Of a stretch of 51,154 nt of DNA, positions 33,581 through 42,117 are shown one piece after another (the first letter of the stretch is position 1; each line of letters starts with the position of its first letter). Location of the stretch: positions 1 to 51,154 of the forward strand of contig VFZL01000031.1 in assembly GCA_016871175.1 (NCBI GenBank). The letters are read 5' to 3'. The notes beneath the pieces were generated by a model that saw only the letters and a program-made list of their open reading frames with translations, ran no database searches and had not been told where the DNA came from. The DNA is from Acidimicrobiia bacterium. GTDB lineage: Bacteria > Acidobacteriota > Vicinamibacteria > Vicinamibacterales > CAVVIG01. A program made the translations under genes and the position numbers.

Positions 33581-34131
33581 TGCGGATCGTGGCTGGGAGC
33601 TTGAAGGGGCGTCGCTTGGCGGCCCCAACCTGGCCGGACCTCCGTCCCACGTCCGACAAGCTGCGAGAGACCCTCTTCAACGTGCTGGCGCCTCGCCTCG
33701 AGGGCGCTCGCGTGCTGGAATTGTTCGCGGGCACTGGCGCGCTTGGTCTGGAAGCCGTCAGTCGCGGAGCGGCGTCCGTGCTCTTCGTGGAGAGCGACCG
33801 CCGGGCGCAGGCGTTGATTCTTGACAATATTCGCCGCTGTGGCGTGGCGGACCGGTGTGCTATCATCCGCGCCGAGGTGGCCCGCGCGCTGAAGCGCTTG
33901 CGCGGCCAGCCTGACTTCACGCCGTTCGATATCGTCCTGCTGGACCCTCCCTATGGCTACACGCCAGCTTTTGCGCTGGACGGTGTGGACGCGGTAGTGG
34001 CCGGACAGGGCGTGGTCGTGCTCGAGCGCGCGCGGCGAACGCCGGCGCCCGATCGAGTGGGCGGTCTGGAGAAGCAGCGAGATCTCGCCTCAGGCGACAG
34101 CGCGCTGAGTTGGTACGCCACGACAACGTGA
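33580..34131 (+). CDS. rsmD: 16S rRNA (guanine966-N2)-methyltransferase
   Basis: RsmD methylates G966 in the 30S decoding region. The 183-residue protein shows MRIVAGSLKGRRLAAP at the N-terminus, RPTSDKLRETLFNVL, the SAM-binding VLELFAGTGALGLEA and the catalytic DPPYG of N2-guanine methyltransferases. It starts on the last base of the recG stop, so translation is coupled. The rsmD-coaD pairing downstream is a very common bacterial arrangement and supports both calls. Confidence 0.95.
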   Translation: MRIVAGSLKGRRLAAPTWPDLRPTSDKLRETLFNVLAPRLEGARVLELFAGTGALGLEAVSRGAASVLFVESDRRAQALILDNIRRCGVADRCAIIRAEVARALKRLRGQPDFTPFDIVLLDPPYGYTPAFALDGVDAVVAGQGVVVLERARRTPAPDRVGGLEKQRDLASGDSALSWYATTT

Positions 34132-34137
34132 AACCGC

Positions 34138-34671
34138 ATGTCCACACTTGCTGTCTACCCTGGCTCCTTCGATCCGTTGACCAACGGTCACGTCGACATC
34201 ATCACGCGGGGCGCTCGCCTGTTCGACCGGATCATCGTCGCGATTCTCGTGAACGCCGAGAAGGCCCCGTTCTTCTCGATGGAAGAGCGTGTCGCGATCG
34301 CGCGTGCGGTGTTCAAGGACCAACCCAACGTCGAGATCGATACCTTCGACGGCCTTCTCGTGGACTACCTCGAGCGCCGCAACGCCCAGGTCATCGTGCG
34401 GGGGCTTCGCGCGGTGTCGGACTTCGAGTTCGAATTCCAGATGGCGCTCATGAATCAACGGCTCAACGGACGTATCGACACGATCTTCATGATGCCAGCC
34501 GAGCAGTACACGTACATTAGCTCCCGCATGATCAAGGAAGTGTTCTCGCTGGGAGGTCGGGTTCATGGTCTCGTGCCGGACACGGTCGAGGATCGGCTCC
34601 GTGAGAAGTTTGCGAGCCGCCGATCTGTGGAAGGGACACAGAGCGGCGCCAGTGAAGGCGTCCGGTCATGA
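34138..34671 (+). CDS. coaD: Phosphopantetheine adenylyltransferase
   Basis: CoaD transfers AMP from ATP to 4'-phosphopantetheine in coenzyme A synthesis. The 177-residue protein begins with the nucleotidyltransferase signature AVYPGSFDPLTNGHVDI (the T/HxGH loop). It also contains VRGLRAVSDFEFEFQMALMN and the KMSKS-like TYISSRMIKEV. The C-terminus is about 15 residues longer than usual and polar. It starts 6 bp after rsmD and its stop overlaps the aminotransferase ATG by 4 bp. Confidence 0.96.
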   Translation: MSTLAVYPGSFDPLTNGHVDIITRGARLFDRIIVAILVNAEKAPFFSMEERVAIARAVFKDQPNVEIDTFDGLLVDYLERRNAQVIVRGLRAVSDFEFEFQMALMNQRLNGRIDTIFMMPAEQYTYISSRMIKEVFSLGGRVHGLVPDTVEDRLREKFASRRSVEGTQSGASEGVRS

Positions 34672-35870
34672 GCAGCCTGGCCGTGCGGACGTCGCGGATC
34701 GCCACGTCGCCGACGATGCAGGTGACGGCGACCGTTGAGCGACTGAAGCGTGAAGGGGTCGCGGTCCTCGACCTGGGGGCCGGCGAACCTGATTTCCCGA
34801 CTCCGGCCTCGATTGCCGCGGCCGCGCACGACGCCATCGATCAACAGTTCACGAAGTACACCGCTGTCGGGGGCATCCACGAACTGAAGCAGGCGATCGT
34901 CGATCGGTACCGATCGGACTACGGCGTGGAATACCAGCCGTCACAGGTACTCGTAACGGCTGGCGGCAAGCAAGCGCTCTTCAACACAGCGCTGGCGCTC
35001 TTCGGTCCGGGCGATGAGGTGGTGCTTCATACGCCGGGCTGGCCGACGCTGGTGGAACAGGTCAAGCTGGCGGACGCGACACCCGTCTTCGTTCGCACCC
35101 GCGCTCAAGACGGGTTCGCTCTGACGGCGCAGTCCTTTCTGGATGTCCTCACACCCCGCACACGCGGTGTCGTCCTCAACACGCCGTGCAATCCGACCGG
35201 TGCGGTGATGACCGAGGACGAGCTCGCGGTCCTGGCCCGGGAGGCCGCTCGGCGTGGAATCTGGATTGTGTTGGACATCTGCTACGAGAAGTTGATCTTC
35301 GAGCCAGTCGCGCACAACCTTCCTCGGGTGCTCGACAAGTACAGCCCGGACCTGGGCGTGATCTGTGGCTCGGCATCCAAGGCGTACGCGATGACCGGGT
35401 GGCGGTGTGGCTGGACGATCGCCCCCTCGCCGGTGATCGCCGCTGAAGCAGCTTTGCAGAGCCACTCGACGTCGAACGTCTCATCGATTACACAACGAGC
35501 GGCGCTCGAGGCGCTTCGAGGGCCGCAGGAGTCGGTCGATGCCATGCGCCGAGAGTACCAGACGCGGCGGGACGCCGTGCACGCATGGCTTACCGACGAG
35601 GGGTGCTATCACGCGGACTTGCCATCCGCGACCTTCTACCTCCTCCTCGATGTCTCGCGCTTGCTGACGACCGGTGGGCTCCGGACATCGACCGACGTGG
35701 CGCGGGCACTACTCGACGAGTGCCGTGTGGCGGTGACGCCAGGAGAAGCCTTCGACGCGCCCGGGTTCGTGCGGGTATCGTTTGCGACCTCGTTGGACGT
35801 GCTGCGCGAGGCGAGCGAACGGATGGTTGCGTTCGCGAGGCGTCGGCAGGCCCAGCCGATCGGACGGTGA
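34668..35870 (+). CDS. Class I/II pyridoxal-phosphate aminotransferase (aspartate aminotransferase-like)
   Basis: This 400-residue fold-type I PLP enzyme is closest in pattern to the aspartate/prephenate aminotransferase Ib group. Visible elements are LGAGEPDFPTPASI near the N-terminus, the NTPCNPTGAV substrate/PLP loop, and the Schiff-base Lys in GSASKAYAMTGWRCGW. The C-terminal Arg region FVRVSFATSLD binds the alpha-carboxylate. Substrate specificity cannot be decided by eye. The ATG overlaps the coaD stop by 4 bp and the CoA-binding protein gene follows after 5 bp, all consistent with one long operon. Confidence 0.9.
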   Translation: MSSLAVRTSRIATSPTMQVTATVERLKREGVAVLDLGAGEPDFPTPASIAAAAHDAIDQQFTKYTAVGGIHELKQAIVDRYRSDYGVEYQPSQVLVTAGGKQALFNTALALFGPGDEVVLHTPGWPTLVEQVKLADATPVFVRTRAQDGFALTAQSFLDVLTPRTRGVVLNTPCNPTGAVMTEDELAVLAREAARRGIWIVLDICYEKLIFEPVAHNLPRVLDKYSPDLGVICGSASKAYAMTGWRCGWTIAPSPVIAAEAALQSHSTSNVSSITQRAALEALRGPQESVDAMRREYQTRRDAVHAWLTDEGCYHADLPSATFYLLLDVSRLLTTGGLRTSTDVARALLDECRVAVTPGEAFDAPGFVRVSFATSLDVLREASERMVAFARRRQAQPIGR

Positions 35871-35875
35871 TCGAG

Positions 35876-36259
35876 ATGTCTGTCGAGACGTCCAAGACGG
35901 TCGCAGTGATTGGAGCGTCGAGGAATCGTGCCAAGTTCGGGAACCGCGCCGTCCGCGCCTATCGCGCGCAAGGATACCGCGTCGTCCCGATTCACCCGCG
36001 GGAGGCGGAGATTGAAGGCCTGCCGGCGTACAAGTCCGTACAGGACGTGCCGACTCCGATAGACGTTGCGTCTTTCTATGTTCCTCCAGAGATCGGCGAG
36101 CGCGTGATCGATGAGGTCGTCGCCAAGGGCGTTCGAGAAGTGTGGCTCAACCCCGGCGCTGACAGCGACGCGCTCATCGAGAAGACGCGCGCGCTCGGGA
36201 TCCGCCCCGTCGTGGCGTGCAGCATCCTTGCGCTTGGACTCGACCCATACACGTTGTAG
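35876..36259 (+). CDS. CoA-binding Rossmann-fold protein (YccU type)
   Basis: This 127-residue single-domain CoA_binding protein is recognised by [40 protein letters not shown] and WLNPGADSD. The family binds CoA or related nucleotides; the cellular role is not established. The ATG at 35876 was used; GTG 35867, overlapping the aminotransferase stop, is possible. The gene stands between the aminotransferase and rho in the same direction with 2 bp before rho. Confidence 0.88.
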   Translation: MSVETSKTVAVIGASRNRAKFGNRAVRAYRAQGYRVVPIHPREAEIEGLPAYKSVQDVPTPIDVASFYVPPEIGERVIDEVVAKGVREVWLNPGADSDALIEKTRALGIRPVVACSILALGLDPYTL

Positions 36260-36261
36260 CC

Positions 36262-37644
36262 ATGGCACAAAAGCGCTCCTCTCCTCAGGGCCGTGGATCC
36301 GGGGAGGCCCGCGAGGCTCCACCCGTCGAAACGGCGACATCGGCCGCCGCGGCGGAGCAGCCGCCAACCGGGGGGCGTCGAGCCGCCGGCTTGAACATCA
36401 CGGATCTGAAGGACATGAGCATCCAGAAGCTCACTCAGATCGCGAAGGACATGGCCGTCGTCGGGGCAACCGGCATGCGCAAGCAGGAGCTGATCTTCCA
36501 GATCCTCAAGGCGCAGACCGAGCAGAGTGGATTCATCTTCTCCGAAGGCGTGCTGGAGGTGCTGCCCGACGGGTTCGGGTTCCTGCGCGCGCCCGACTAC
36601 AACTACCTTCCCGGTCCCGACGACATCTACGTGTCGCCGTCGCAGATTCGCCGGTTCGATCTGCAGACAGGCGATACGGTCTCGGGCCAGATCCGCGCGC
36701 CCAAGGAAGGGGAGCGTTACTTCGCGCTCATCAAGGTGGAGGCGGTCAACTTCGAGGCGCCTGACAAGGCGCGCGAGAAGCTCTCCTTCGAGAACCTGAC
36801 GCCCCTCTACCCGCAGGAGCGTCTCGTGCTCGAGACGTCCATGGAGCGACTGGCAGGCCGTGTGATGGACCTGCTGACGCCGATCGGAAAAGGGCAGAGA
36901 GGCCTCATCGTCGCGCCTCCGCGCACGGGCAAGACGATGCTGTTGCAGAGCATCGCGCAGTCAGTCGCCGCCAACCATCCAGAGGTCTACCTCATCGTCT
37001 TGCTGATCGATGAGCGTCCGGAGGAAGTCACCGACATGCAGCGGTCGGTGGACGGGGAAGTCATTTCGTCCACGTTCGACGAGCCCGCACAACGCCACGT
37101 GCAGGTGGCCGAAATGGTCATCGAGAAGGCCAAGCGGCTCGTCGAGCACAAGAAAGACGTCTTGATCCTACTCGACTCGATCACCCGTCTCGCCCGCGCC
37201 TACAACACCGTGATTCCGCCGTCCGGCAAAGTGCTTTCGGGCGGCCTGGACTCGAACGCTCTCCAAAAGCCCAAGCGCTTCTTTGGCGCTGCACGCAACA
37301 TCGAGGAGGGCGGATCACTGTCCATCATGGCAACCGCGCTCATCGACACCGGCTCGCGGATGGACGACGTGATCTTCGAGGAGTTCAAGGGCACAGGCAA
37401 CATGGAAATCCATCTAGATCGCAAGCTGGTGGACAAGCGCGTGTTTCCGGCCATCGACATTCAGAAGAGCGGGACGCGCAAGGAGGAGCTCTTGCTGCCG
37501 CGCGACGACCTCAACCGGATTTGGGTGCTGCGGAAAGTGCTGAATCCGCTGTCGCCCGTCGAAGCAATGGAGCTCTTGCTCGACAAGATGGCGAAAACCA
37601 AGTCGAACGCGGATTTCCTGGCCGCGATGCAGAAAATGGCATGA
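36262..37644 (+). CDS. rho: Transcription termination factor Rho
   Basis: Rho is a hexameric RNA-dependent ATPase that ends transcription. The 460-residue protein has a short extra N-terminal Ala/Pro/Glu-rich segment (about 1-40) before the helical Rho-N domain ([16 protein letters not shown]). The OB-fold RNA-binding domain follows ([20 protein letters not shown]). The ATPase core has Walker [13 protein letters not shown], Walker [15 protein letters not shown], the Q-loop region and the R-loop [13 protein letters not shown]. The ATG at 36262 follows the CoA-binding gene by 2 bp. Intrinsic Rho dependence fits the scarcity of strong terminators in this window. Confidence 0.97.
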   Translation: MAQKRSSPQGRGSGEAREAPPVETATSAAAAEQPPTGGRRAAGLNITDLKDMSIQKLTQIAKDMAVVGATGMRKQELIFQILKAQTEQSGFIFSEGVLEVLPDGFGFLRAPDYNYLPGPDDIYVSPSQIRRFDLQTGDTVSGQIRAPKEGERYFALIKVEAVNFEAPDKAREKLSFENLTPLYPQERLVLETSMERLAGRVMDLLTPIGKGQRGLIVAPPRTGKTMLLQSIAQSVAANHPEVYLIVLLIDERPEEVTDMQRSVDGEVISSTFDEPAQRHVQVAEMVIEKAKRLVEHKKDVLILLDSITRLARAYNTVIPPSGKVLSGGLDSNALQKPKRFFGAARNIEEGGSLSIMATALIDTGSRMDDVIFEEFKGTGNMEIHLDRKLVDKRVFPAIDIQKSGTRKEELLLPRDDLNRIWVLRKVLNPLSPVEAMELLLDKMAKTKSNADFLAAMQKMA

Positions 37645-37680
37645 AACTGGTGACGACGCGAGCTGCGGGTGCTGGGCCCC

Positions 37681-37902
37681 ATGACGACCATCAAGCTTCG
37701 TGAGAATGGACCGTTGGTCATCGAAGGCGACGACGTCACGGTCGTGGACTGGCAGGGCCGGCCGTACGAGATTGCTCGCCGCCCGGTGGCGTTGTGCCGC
37801 TGCGGAGGTTCGTCACGAAAGCCCTTCTGTGACGGGACACATGCGCGCCTCGGCTTCAACGGCGGTGAGTCCGCAAAGGGAGAGCTGAAAGCGGAGCGCT
37901 GA
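37681..37902 (+). CDS. CDGSH iron-sulfur domain protein
   Basis: This is a 73-residue soluble protein with one CDGSH motif, CRCGGSSRKPFCDGTH. It provides the Cys-x-Cys-x(9)-Cys-x(3)-His ligand set of a redox-active [2Fe-2S] cluster. The N-terminal half is the small beta-cap (LVIEGDDVTVVDWQGRPYEI). Bacterial stand-alone members of this size are of unclear function in iron or redox homeostasis. The ATG at 37681 was chosen; a TTG 12 bp upstream is possible. It follows rho by 36 bp and precedes the HELAH protein by 3 bp, so those two small genes are probably expressed together. Confidence 0.9.
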   Translation: MTTIKLRENGPLVIEGDDVTVVDWQGRPYEIARRPVALCRCGGSSRKPFCDGTHARLGFNGGESAKGELKAER

Positions 37903-37905
37903 ATC

Positions 37906-38541
37906 GTGCCAGCCATTCTTGTCGCGGTCGCCGCCGTGATGCTCACCGTGGCGCTTGGCTCGTCACGGTATGCCGCCGGTCGTGTGCACGAGGCGGGCTT
38001 CTGGTTCGAGGACGTGCCGTTTGCGCTGAGTCCCGCCGCGACCGAAGAGATGGGAGGCGCCATCGCCGCGACAGAGATGGCCGATCTGCAGCGGCTCGCA
38101 CGCGTCGAGCTGGAGTCCGCGTTTGCGGGGCTGCCGATCGCGATTACGGGGCGGCGCGATGCGTTCTGGCGTGTCTCGGTGACGTCACTCCTGCCCCAAC
38201 GTCGTCGGACGCCGTTTCCCGCCGCGGGCGAAACGTGGGCGATGGGCCGGTTCGGCGGTGTCAGCCGCGTCAGCTTCCGAGTCCTGGCCCACGCGGCGTT
38301 GACCCACGCGCCTCAAGGGGCCACGCGCGGGCAGATCGTTCAGGGCATCGCGCGCGGCATCGGACGAACGGCCGTCCACGAGCTGGCACATGCCATCCTT
38401 GGCCCGTCGCCCGTGATGGATACGCGCGACGAGAGCAGCTACGAGTTCCACTCCTTCGCGCGGGCGGGCCAGTACTACGGCGAGCTCCGCTGGACCGAGG
38501 CCAGAGCGAAGCTCGCCGACAGGCTACGCGCCAGTCACTGA
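37906..38541 (+). CDS. Membrane-anchored or secreted HELAH zincin-like protein, unknown family
   Basis: This is a 211-residue protein from GTG at 37906. The first 20 residues are a hydrophobic signal or anchor (AILVAVAAVMLTVALGSSRY). The rest is soluble. A zinc-protease-type motif is seen near residues 154-165 in GRTAVHELAHAILG, preceded by GQIVQGIARGIG. No third ligand is obvious; candidate Glu/His residues lie in ESSYEFHSFARAGQYYGELR downstream. I do not recognise a named family, so function is not assigned. It may be a zincin-like peptidase or a degenerate relative. The gene is convergent with the amidohydrolase, 11 bp away. Confidence 0.65.
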   Translation: MPAILVAVAAVMLTVALGSSRYAAGRVHEAGFWFEDVPFALSPAATEEMGGAIAATEMADLQRLARVELESAFAGLPIAITGRRDAFWRVSVTSLLPQRRRTPFPAAGETWAMGRFGGVSRVSFRVLAHAALTHAPQGATRGQIVQGIARGIGRTAVHELAHAILGPSPVMDTRDESSYEFHSFARAGQYYGELRWTEARAKLADRLRASH

Positions 38542-38552
38542 GCGGGGAGCCT

Positions 38553-39821
38553 CTAGCGAGCGACTTTGTTTCCCGCGATGTAGACCGAGTCGATCTGGCG
38601 GACGTTGGAGATGTTGGTCAGCGGATCCCCGTTCAGTACGACGAAATCGGCCCACTTCTTCGACTCGAGCGTGCCGATGTCCTGAAGGTTGTGACAAGCG
38701 GCAGCGTTTCGCGTTGCAGCGGTTATCGACTGCTTCGGCGTCAGCCCGGCCTTCACCATCATCTCGAGCTCCATCAGCTCGAAGTAGCCCTGGAAGCGGC
38801 CCGCCGGTCCGGTATCGGTGCCCATCGCAATGCGCACGCCGCCGTCGGACAGCTTCTTCAGGTTGCGGTTCGCCACCTCGAGTGCCGCCTTGTACCGCTG
38901 CGCGCTCTGACTCGCCTTGACCTTCGCTTGCGCGGCTGGTTCCTTGATGTCGGCGACCCACTTGGGGTCGGCATGCTTGAGGAAGAGCGGGTCCGAGAAG
39001 AAGTTGGGCACCTGGTCGTACGCGAACGTCGACACCTCACGCATGAGCGTGGGCACGACGCAGATGTTGCGTGCCTTCAGTTGGGCGATCACGCCGGCGT
39101 CAACCTCGGTATCCCGGACGCTGTGCGCGATGAGGTCCGCGCCTGCCTCGAGAACGCTCTTCGCGTCGTCGAGGTAGAAAAGGTGTACCGCCGTCCGGAG
39201 CTTCCGCTTGTGGGATTCGTCGATGACGGCGCGATAAACGGCCGGTTCCATCTTGGGCGTGGTGCCCAAGTTGTCATCCACGCGGATCTTGATGATGTCC
39301 ACCTTCATGTCCGCGTTCTTCGCGACGAGCTGGCGAGCTTCGTCCGGCGTCTTTGGATTCAAGACTGGACCCGCGACGAACACACGCGCACGGTCGAGCG
39401 TCGGCGTGTTCTGGCCATCTCGCGCCGTAAAGGTCTCCGGTTTCTCGTCGCCAAGGCTATAGACGGTGGTTACGCCGTATGCGGCGTACGTGGCCAGATC
39501 ACGTGCCGTGTTGTTCACGTGCCCATGTGCGTTGATGAGACCGGGCATCACGGTCTTCCCGGTCAAGGCGATCCGCTCGGCGCCAGCCGGCACGGTGACT
39601 GCTGACGCGGGGCCCACGCTGACGATAATGCCGTCTCGGACGACGATCGTGGCGTTGTCGATAGGCGGTCGATCCGTTCCGTCGATCACGCGCGCGCCTG
39701 TGAATGCGCGGGCGCCAGCGCCGGTTTGAGCGAAGAGTTCCAAGGAAATCACCGCCGGGCCCGTGACGAGCACTGCCGCCAGCATGCCCAACGCAGTCGA
39801 CGAGGAGATCTGGAGTTTCAT
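38553..39821 (-). CDS. Exported amidohydrolase (imidazolonepropionase/prolidase-like)
   Basis: This 422-residue metal-dependent hydrolase of the amidohydrolase superfamily has a signal peptide (LGMLAAVLVTGPAVISLELF region, cleavage around residue 30). Metal-site residues can be followed through the barrel: HGH in INAHGHVNN, the bridging Lys in DIIKIRVDD, His in TAVHLFYLDD, His in DLIAHSVRD and the final Asp in AMGTDTGP. The ATG at 39821 is used. The same frame stays open another 273 codons to 40640, but that is antisense to the MFS gene and has no similarity. The substrate may be a dipeptide or a cyclic amide. The start is only 18 bp from the divergent MFS start. Confidence 0.9.
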   Translation of the reverse strand: MKLQISSSTALGMLAAVLVTGPAVISLELFAQTGAGARAFTGARVIDGTDRPPIDNATIVVRDGIIVSVGPASAVTVPAGAERIALTGKTVMPGLINAHGHVNNTARDLATYAAYGVTTVYSLGDEKPETFTARDGQNTPTLDRARVFVAGPVLNPKTPDEARQLVAKNADMKVDIIKIRVDDNLGTTPKMEPAVYRAVIDESHKRKLRTAVHLFYLDDAKSVLEAGADLIAHSVRDTEVDAGVIAQLKARNICVVPTLMREVSTFAYDQVPNFFSDPLFLKHADPKWVADIKEPAAQAKVKASQSAQRYKAALEVANRNLKKLSDGGVRIAMGTDTGPAGRFQGYFELMELEMMVKAGLTPKQSITAATRNAAACHNLQDIGTLESKKWADFVVLNGDPLTNISNVRQIDSVYIAGNKVAR

Positions 39822-39828
39822 ACGCCAC

Positions 39829-39834
39829 AATATA
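39829..39834 (-). promoter_or_regulatory. Putative shared -10 element for the divergent amidohydrolase/MFS pair
   Basis: The 18 bp between the two divergent start codons contain TATATT on the minus strand (39829-39834), exactly 7 bp before the amidohydrolase ATG. The overlapping CAATAT on the plus strand is 6 bp before the MFS ATG. Both would give leaderless mRNAs. Neither has a good -35 hexamer. Confidence 0.35.
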
Positions 39835-39839
39835 GCCGA

Positions 39840-41030
39840 ATGACGCCTCCGCCCGTGTGGCCTGTGGTGTTGGCTGGATTTACTGCCTTCATCAATCTCT
39901 ACGCACCTCAACCGCTGCTCCCGTCCCTGACCCGGGTGTTCCACACGACGCCCTTCGGCGTGAGCCTGACGATCACCTTGAGCACCATCGCGGTGGCGGT
40001 GGCCGCGCCGCTGGTTGGCCAACTGGCGGATCGCATTGGCCGGCGGCGGGTCATCATCGGATCCTCGATGCTGCTGGCGGTTGCCACTGCGCTCGCCGCC
40101 ACCTCGAGCACCCTCCCGCAGCTCTTGGCCTGGCGTACTCTTCAGGGTCTGCTGACGCCCGGCGTCTTCGCGGTCACGATTGCCTACATTCATGACCGCT
40201 GGCCTGTGTCCCACACGGGCCGCGCGACTGGCGCGTACGTCAGCGGTACGGTGACGGGCGGCTTCAGTGGCCGCGCGGTCGCCGGCGTCGTGGCGTCTCA
40301 GGTCGGATGGCAAGCTGCGTTCCTGACGCTCGCGGGTATGATTGCTGCCGCGGCGGCGGCCTTGTGGGTGTGGCTGCCGCCGGAGCCCGGCCGAACGAGG
40401 CGGGCCGCGGCATCGGGAACCGTGCGGCGGTTGCTGGCGCACAAGTCGTTGATGGCCACCAATGCTGTGGGATTCTGCGTGCTGTTCACGCAGGTTGCGT
40501 CCTTTACCTACGTCACGTTCCACTTGGCGGAGCCTCCTTTCAGCCTCTCGACAATCGCGTTGGGATGGCTCTTTGTTGTGTATCTGTTCGGTGCCGCGGT
40601 GACGCCCATCGCCGGACGCTGGAGTGACCGCTTCGGCCATCGGGCCGCCTTGGGCGGCGGGGTCGCGGTGGGCGTAGTCGGCGCTCTCGCGACTCTCGCG
40701 CCATGGTTACCGGCGGTGGTGCTTGGCCTCGCCTTTGTCGCGACTGGCGTGTTCATCGCGCAGGCCACCGCGAGCAGTTACATCGGTGCGGTGACCGCAG
40801 AAGACCGCGGCCTGGCCGTCGGCCTGTACTCCACCTTCTACTATCTCGGTGGCAGTGCCGGCGGTGCGGTGCCCGCAGCCTTCTGGCAGGTTGGCGGCTG
40901 GCCCGCCACGGTGCTGCTGGTGCTCGCCGTCCAGGCCAGTACGTTCGGAATCGCGTGGCGCTTCTGGCGACCGGCGCCAGCGCCCACGACGTCGGCTGCC
41001 GCTACGTCAGCAGTGCCGCCTCGATGCTGA
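39840..41030 (+). CDS. Major facilitator superfamily exporter
   Basis: This 396-residue transporter has about 12 membrane helices. The N-terminal FTAFINLYAPQPLLPSL and the A-loop motif LADRIGRRRVI between helices 2 and 3 mark MFS drug/metabolite antiporters of the YnfM/inner-membrane efflux type. The half-repeat GRWSDRFGHRAALGG is seen between helices 8 and 9. The cargo is unknown. The ATG at 39840 was chosen; the frame is open back to 39726 across the divergent gene. The last 29 bp overlap the convergent type III PKS gene. Export of the PKS product is an attractive but unproven idea. Confidence 0.88.
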   Translation: MTPPPVWPVVLAGFTAFINLYAPQPLLPSLTRVFHTTPFGVSLTITLSTIAVAVAAPLVGQLADRIGRRRVIIGSSMLLAVATALAATSSTLPQLLAWRTLQGLLTPGVFAVTIAYIHDRWPVSHTGRATGAYVSGTVTGGFSGRAVAGVVASQVGWQAAFLTLAGMIAAAAAALWVWLPPEPGRTRRAAASGTVRRLLAHKSLMATNAVGFCVLFTQVASFTYVTFHLAEPPFSLSTIALGWLFVVYLFGAAVTPIAGRWSDRFGHRAALGGGVAVGVVGALATLAPWLPAVVLGLAFVATGVFIAQATASSYIGAVTAEDRGLAVGLYSTFYYLGGSAGGAVPAAFWQVGGWPATVLLVLAVQASTFGIAWRFWRPAPAPTTSAAATSAVPPRC

Positions 41031-42117
41031 GCCCCGGCCCGAAGGTCAGGGCCACGCACGGTTTCGGCGCCCTCCGCTCCTCGAGCCGCTTCAACACGAA
41101 GAGAATGGTCGGCGACGACATGTTCCCGTACTCGGCCAAGACCTCGCGCGCGACAGCGCCTGCGTCACTGGTAAGTCCCAGCGCCTTCTCAGCTGCGGAC
41201 ACGATCCGCGTGCCCCCTGGATGGATCGCCCAGGATCCGATCTCGCCGATGCTGAGCCCGTGACGCGCCAGCCACGCAGACATCCATGGTCCGAGGTGTG
41301 TCTCGATCAAGCCAGGCACACGCGCGGAAAGCGTCATCGCAAAGCCGTGGTTGCCGATGGACCATGTCATGGTGTCGAGCGAATCAGGCACGAGGCCCGC
41401 GCCGTGAGCACGAAGGCGCCACTTGTGGTCGCCGTCCTCGTCGACCGGGCCGATGACGCAGGCTGCCGCGCCGTCGGCGAACAGGCTGTTTGCGACGATG
41501 GTATCCGGCTCGTTCGAGTACTGGAGATGGAGCCCGCAGAGCTCGACCGCGCATAGAAGCACGTGGCTCGCGTCCGATGAGGCGACGAGCGACCGAGCGA
41601 CCCGCAGGCCATTGAGCGCGCCCTGGCAGCCCATGAACCCGACGTGCACGCGCTCGACACTCGGGCACAGACCGAGCCGAGTGATGAGAGCGACATCGAC
41701 GCCGGGGGCGACGAAGCCCGTACACGATACCGTGACGAGGTGCGTGATTGCCGTCGTGGGGACCTTGGCGCTGATGAGCGCCGTTGCGGCAGCCTGCGCA
41801 GCCAGCGGCGAGGCGCGGTCGGCGTAATAGGCCATCCGCTCCGCGGTTGTTGGCCCCTGCCGTGTCTTCTCGTCGCCAGGCGACACGGCGTCGAACAGTG
41901 ACTGCAGCTCGCGCGGCTGCGCCCCGACCCTTGGCGGCGCATCAAGAACGGCCAGATGACGTTCGCGCACGCCGGACCGCCGATAGAGCACCGACACCAA
42001 TCGCGCGTGCTCGTCGTCGTAGGCCGAGAGCATCGTCGCGAAGTGGGCGGCCTCCGTCTGGCCGATCCGATGGAGTGGAACCGCCGTGCCGACACCCAGG
42101 AGACCAACCGGGATCAC
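41002..42117 (-). CDS. Type III polyketide synthase (chalcone synthase-like)
   Basis: This is a 371-residue thiolase-fold enzyme. The catalytic triad positions are present: Cys in VTVSCTGFVAPGVD, His in IHPGGTRIV and Asn in EYGNMSSPTILFVL. A CHS-type GFMGCQGALNGLR segment is also present. This pattern separates type III PKS from FabH. Such enzymes extend acyl-CoA starters with malonyl-CoA to form alkylresorcinols or alkylpyrones. The GTG at 42117 is chosen for the strong AAGGAGG upstream and the 4-bp GTGA overlap with the oxidoreductase stop. The open frame beyond it is in the oxidoreductase gene's shadow. It is the third gene of a methyltransferase - flavoprotein - PKS trio. Confidence 0.88.
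   Translation of the reverse strand: MIPVGLLGVGTAVPLHRIGQTEAAHFATMLSAYDDEHARLVSVLYRRSGVRERHLAVLDAPPRVGAQPRELQSLFDAVSPGDEKTRQGPTTAERMAYYADRASPLAAQAAATALISAKVPTTAITHLVTVSCTGFVAPGVDVALITRLGLCPSVERVHVGFMGCQGALNGLRVARSLVASSDASHVLLCAVELCGLHLQYSNEPDTIVANSLFADGAAACVIGPVDEDGDHKWRLRAHGAGLVPDSLDTMTWSIGNHGFAMTLSARVPGLIETHLGPWMSAWLARHGLSIGEIGSWAIHPGGTRIVSAAEKALGLTSDAGAVAREVLAEYGNMSSPTILFVLKRLEERRAPKPCVALTFGPGLSIEAALLT

Noticed and set aside
38235-39605. Plus-strand ORF of 456 codons across the amidohydrolase
   Set aside because: Antisense shadow; the opposite frame has all amidohydrolase metal ligands.
39822-40640. N-terminal extension of the amidohydrolase by 273 codons
   Set aside because: Antisense to the MFS transporter gene and without any protein similarity; the ATG at 39821 begins a signal peptide.
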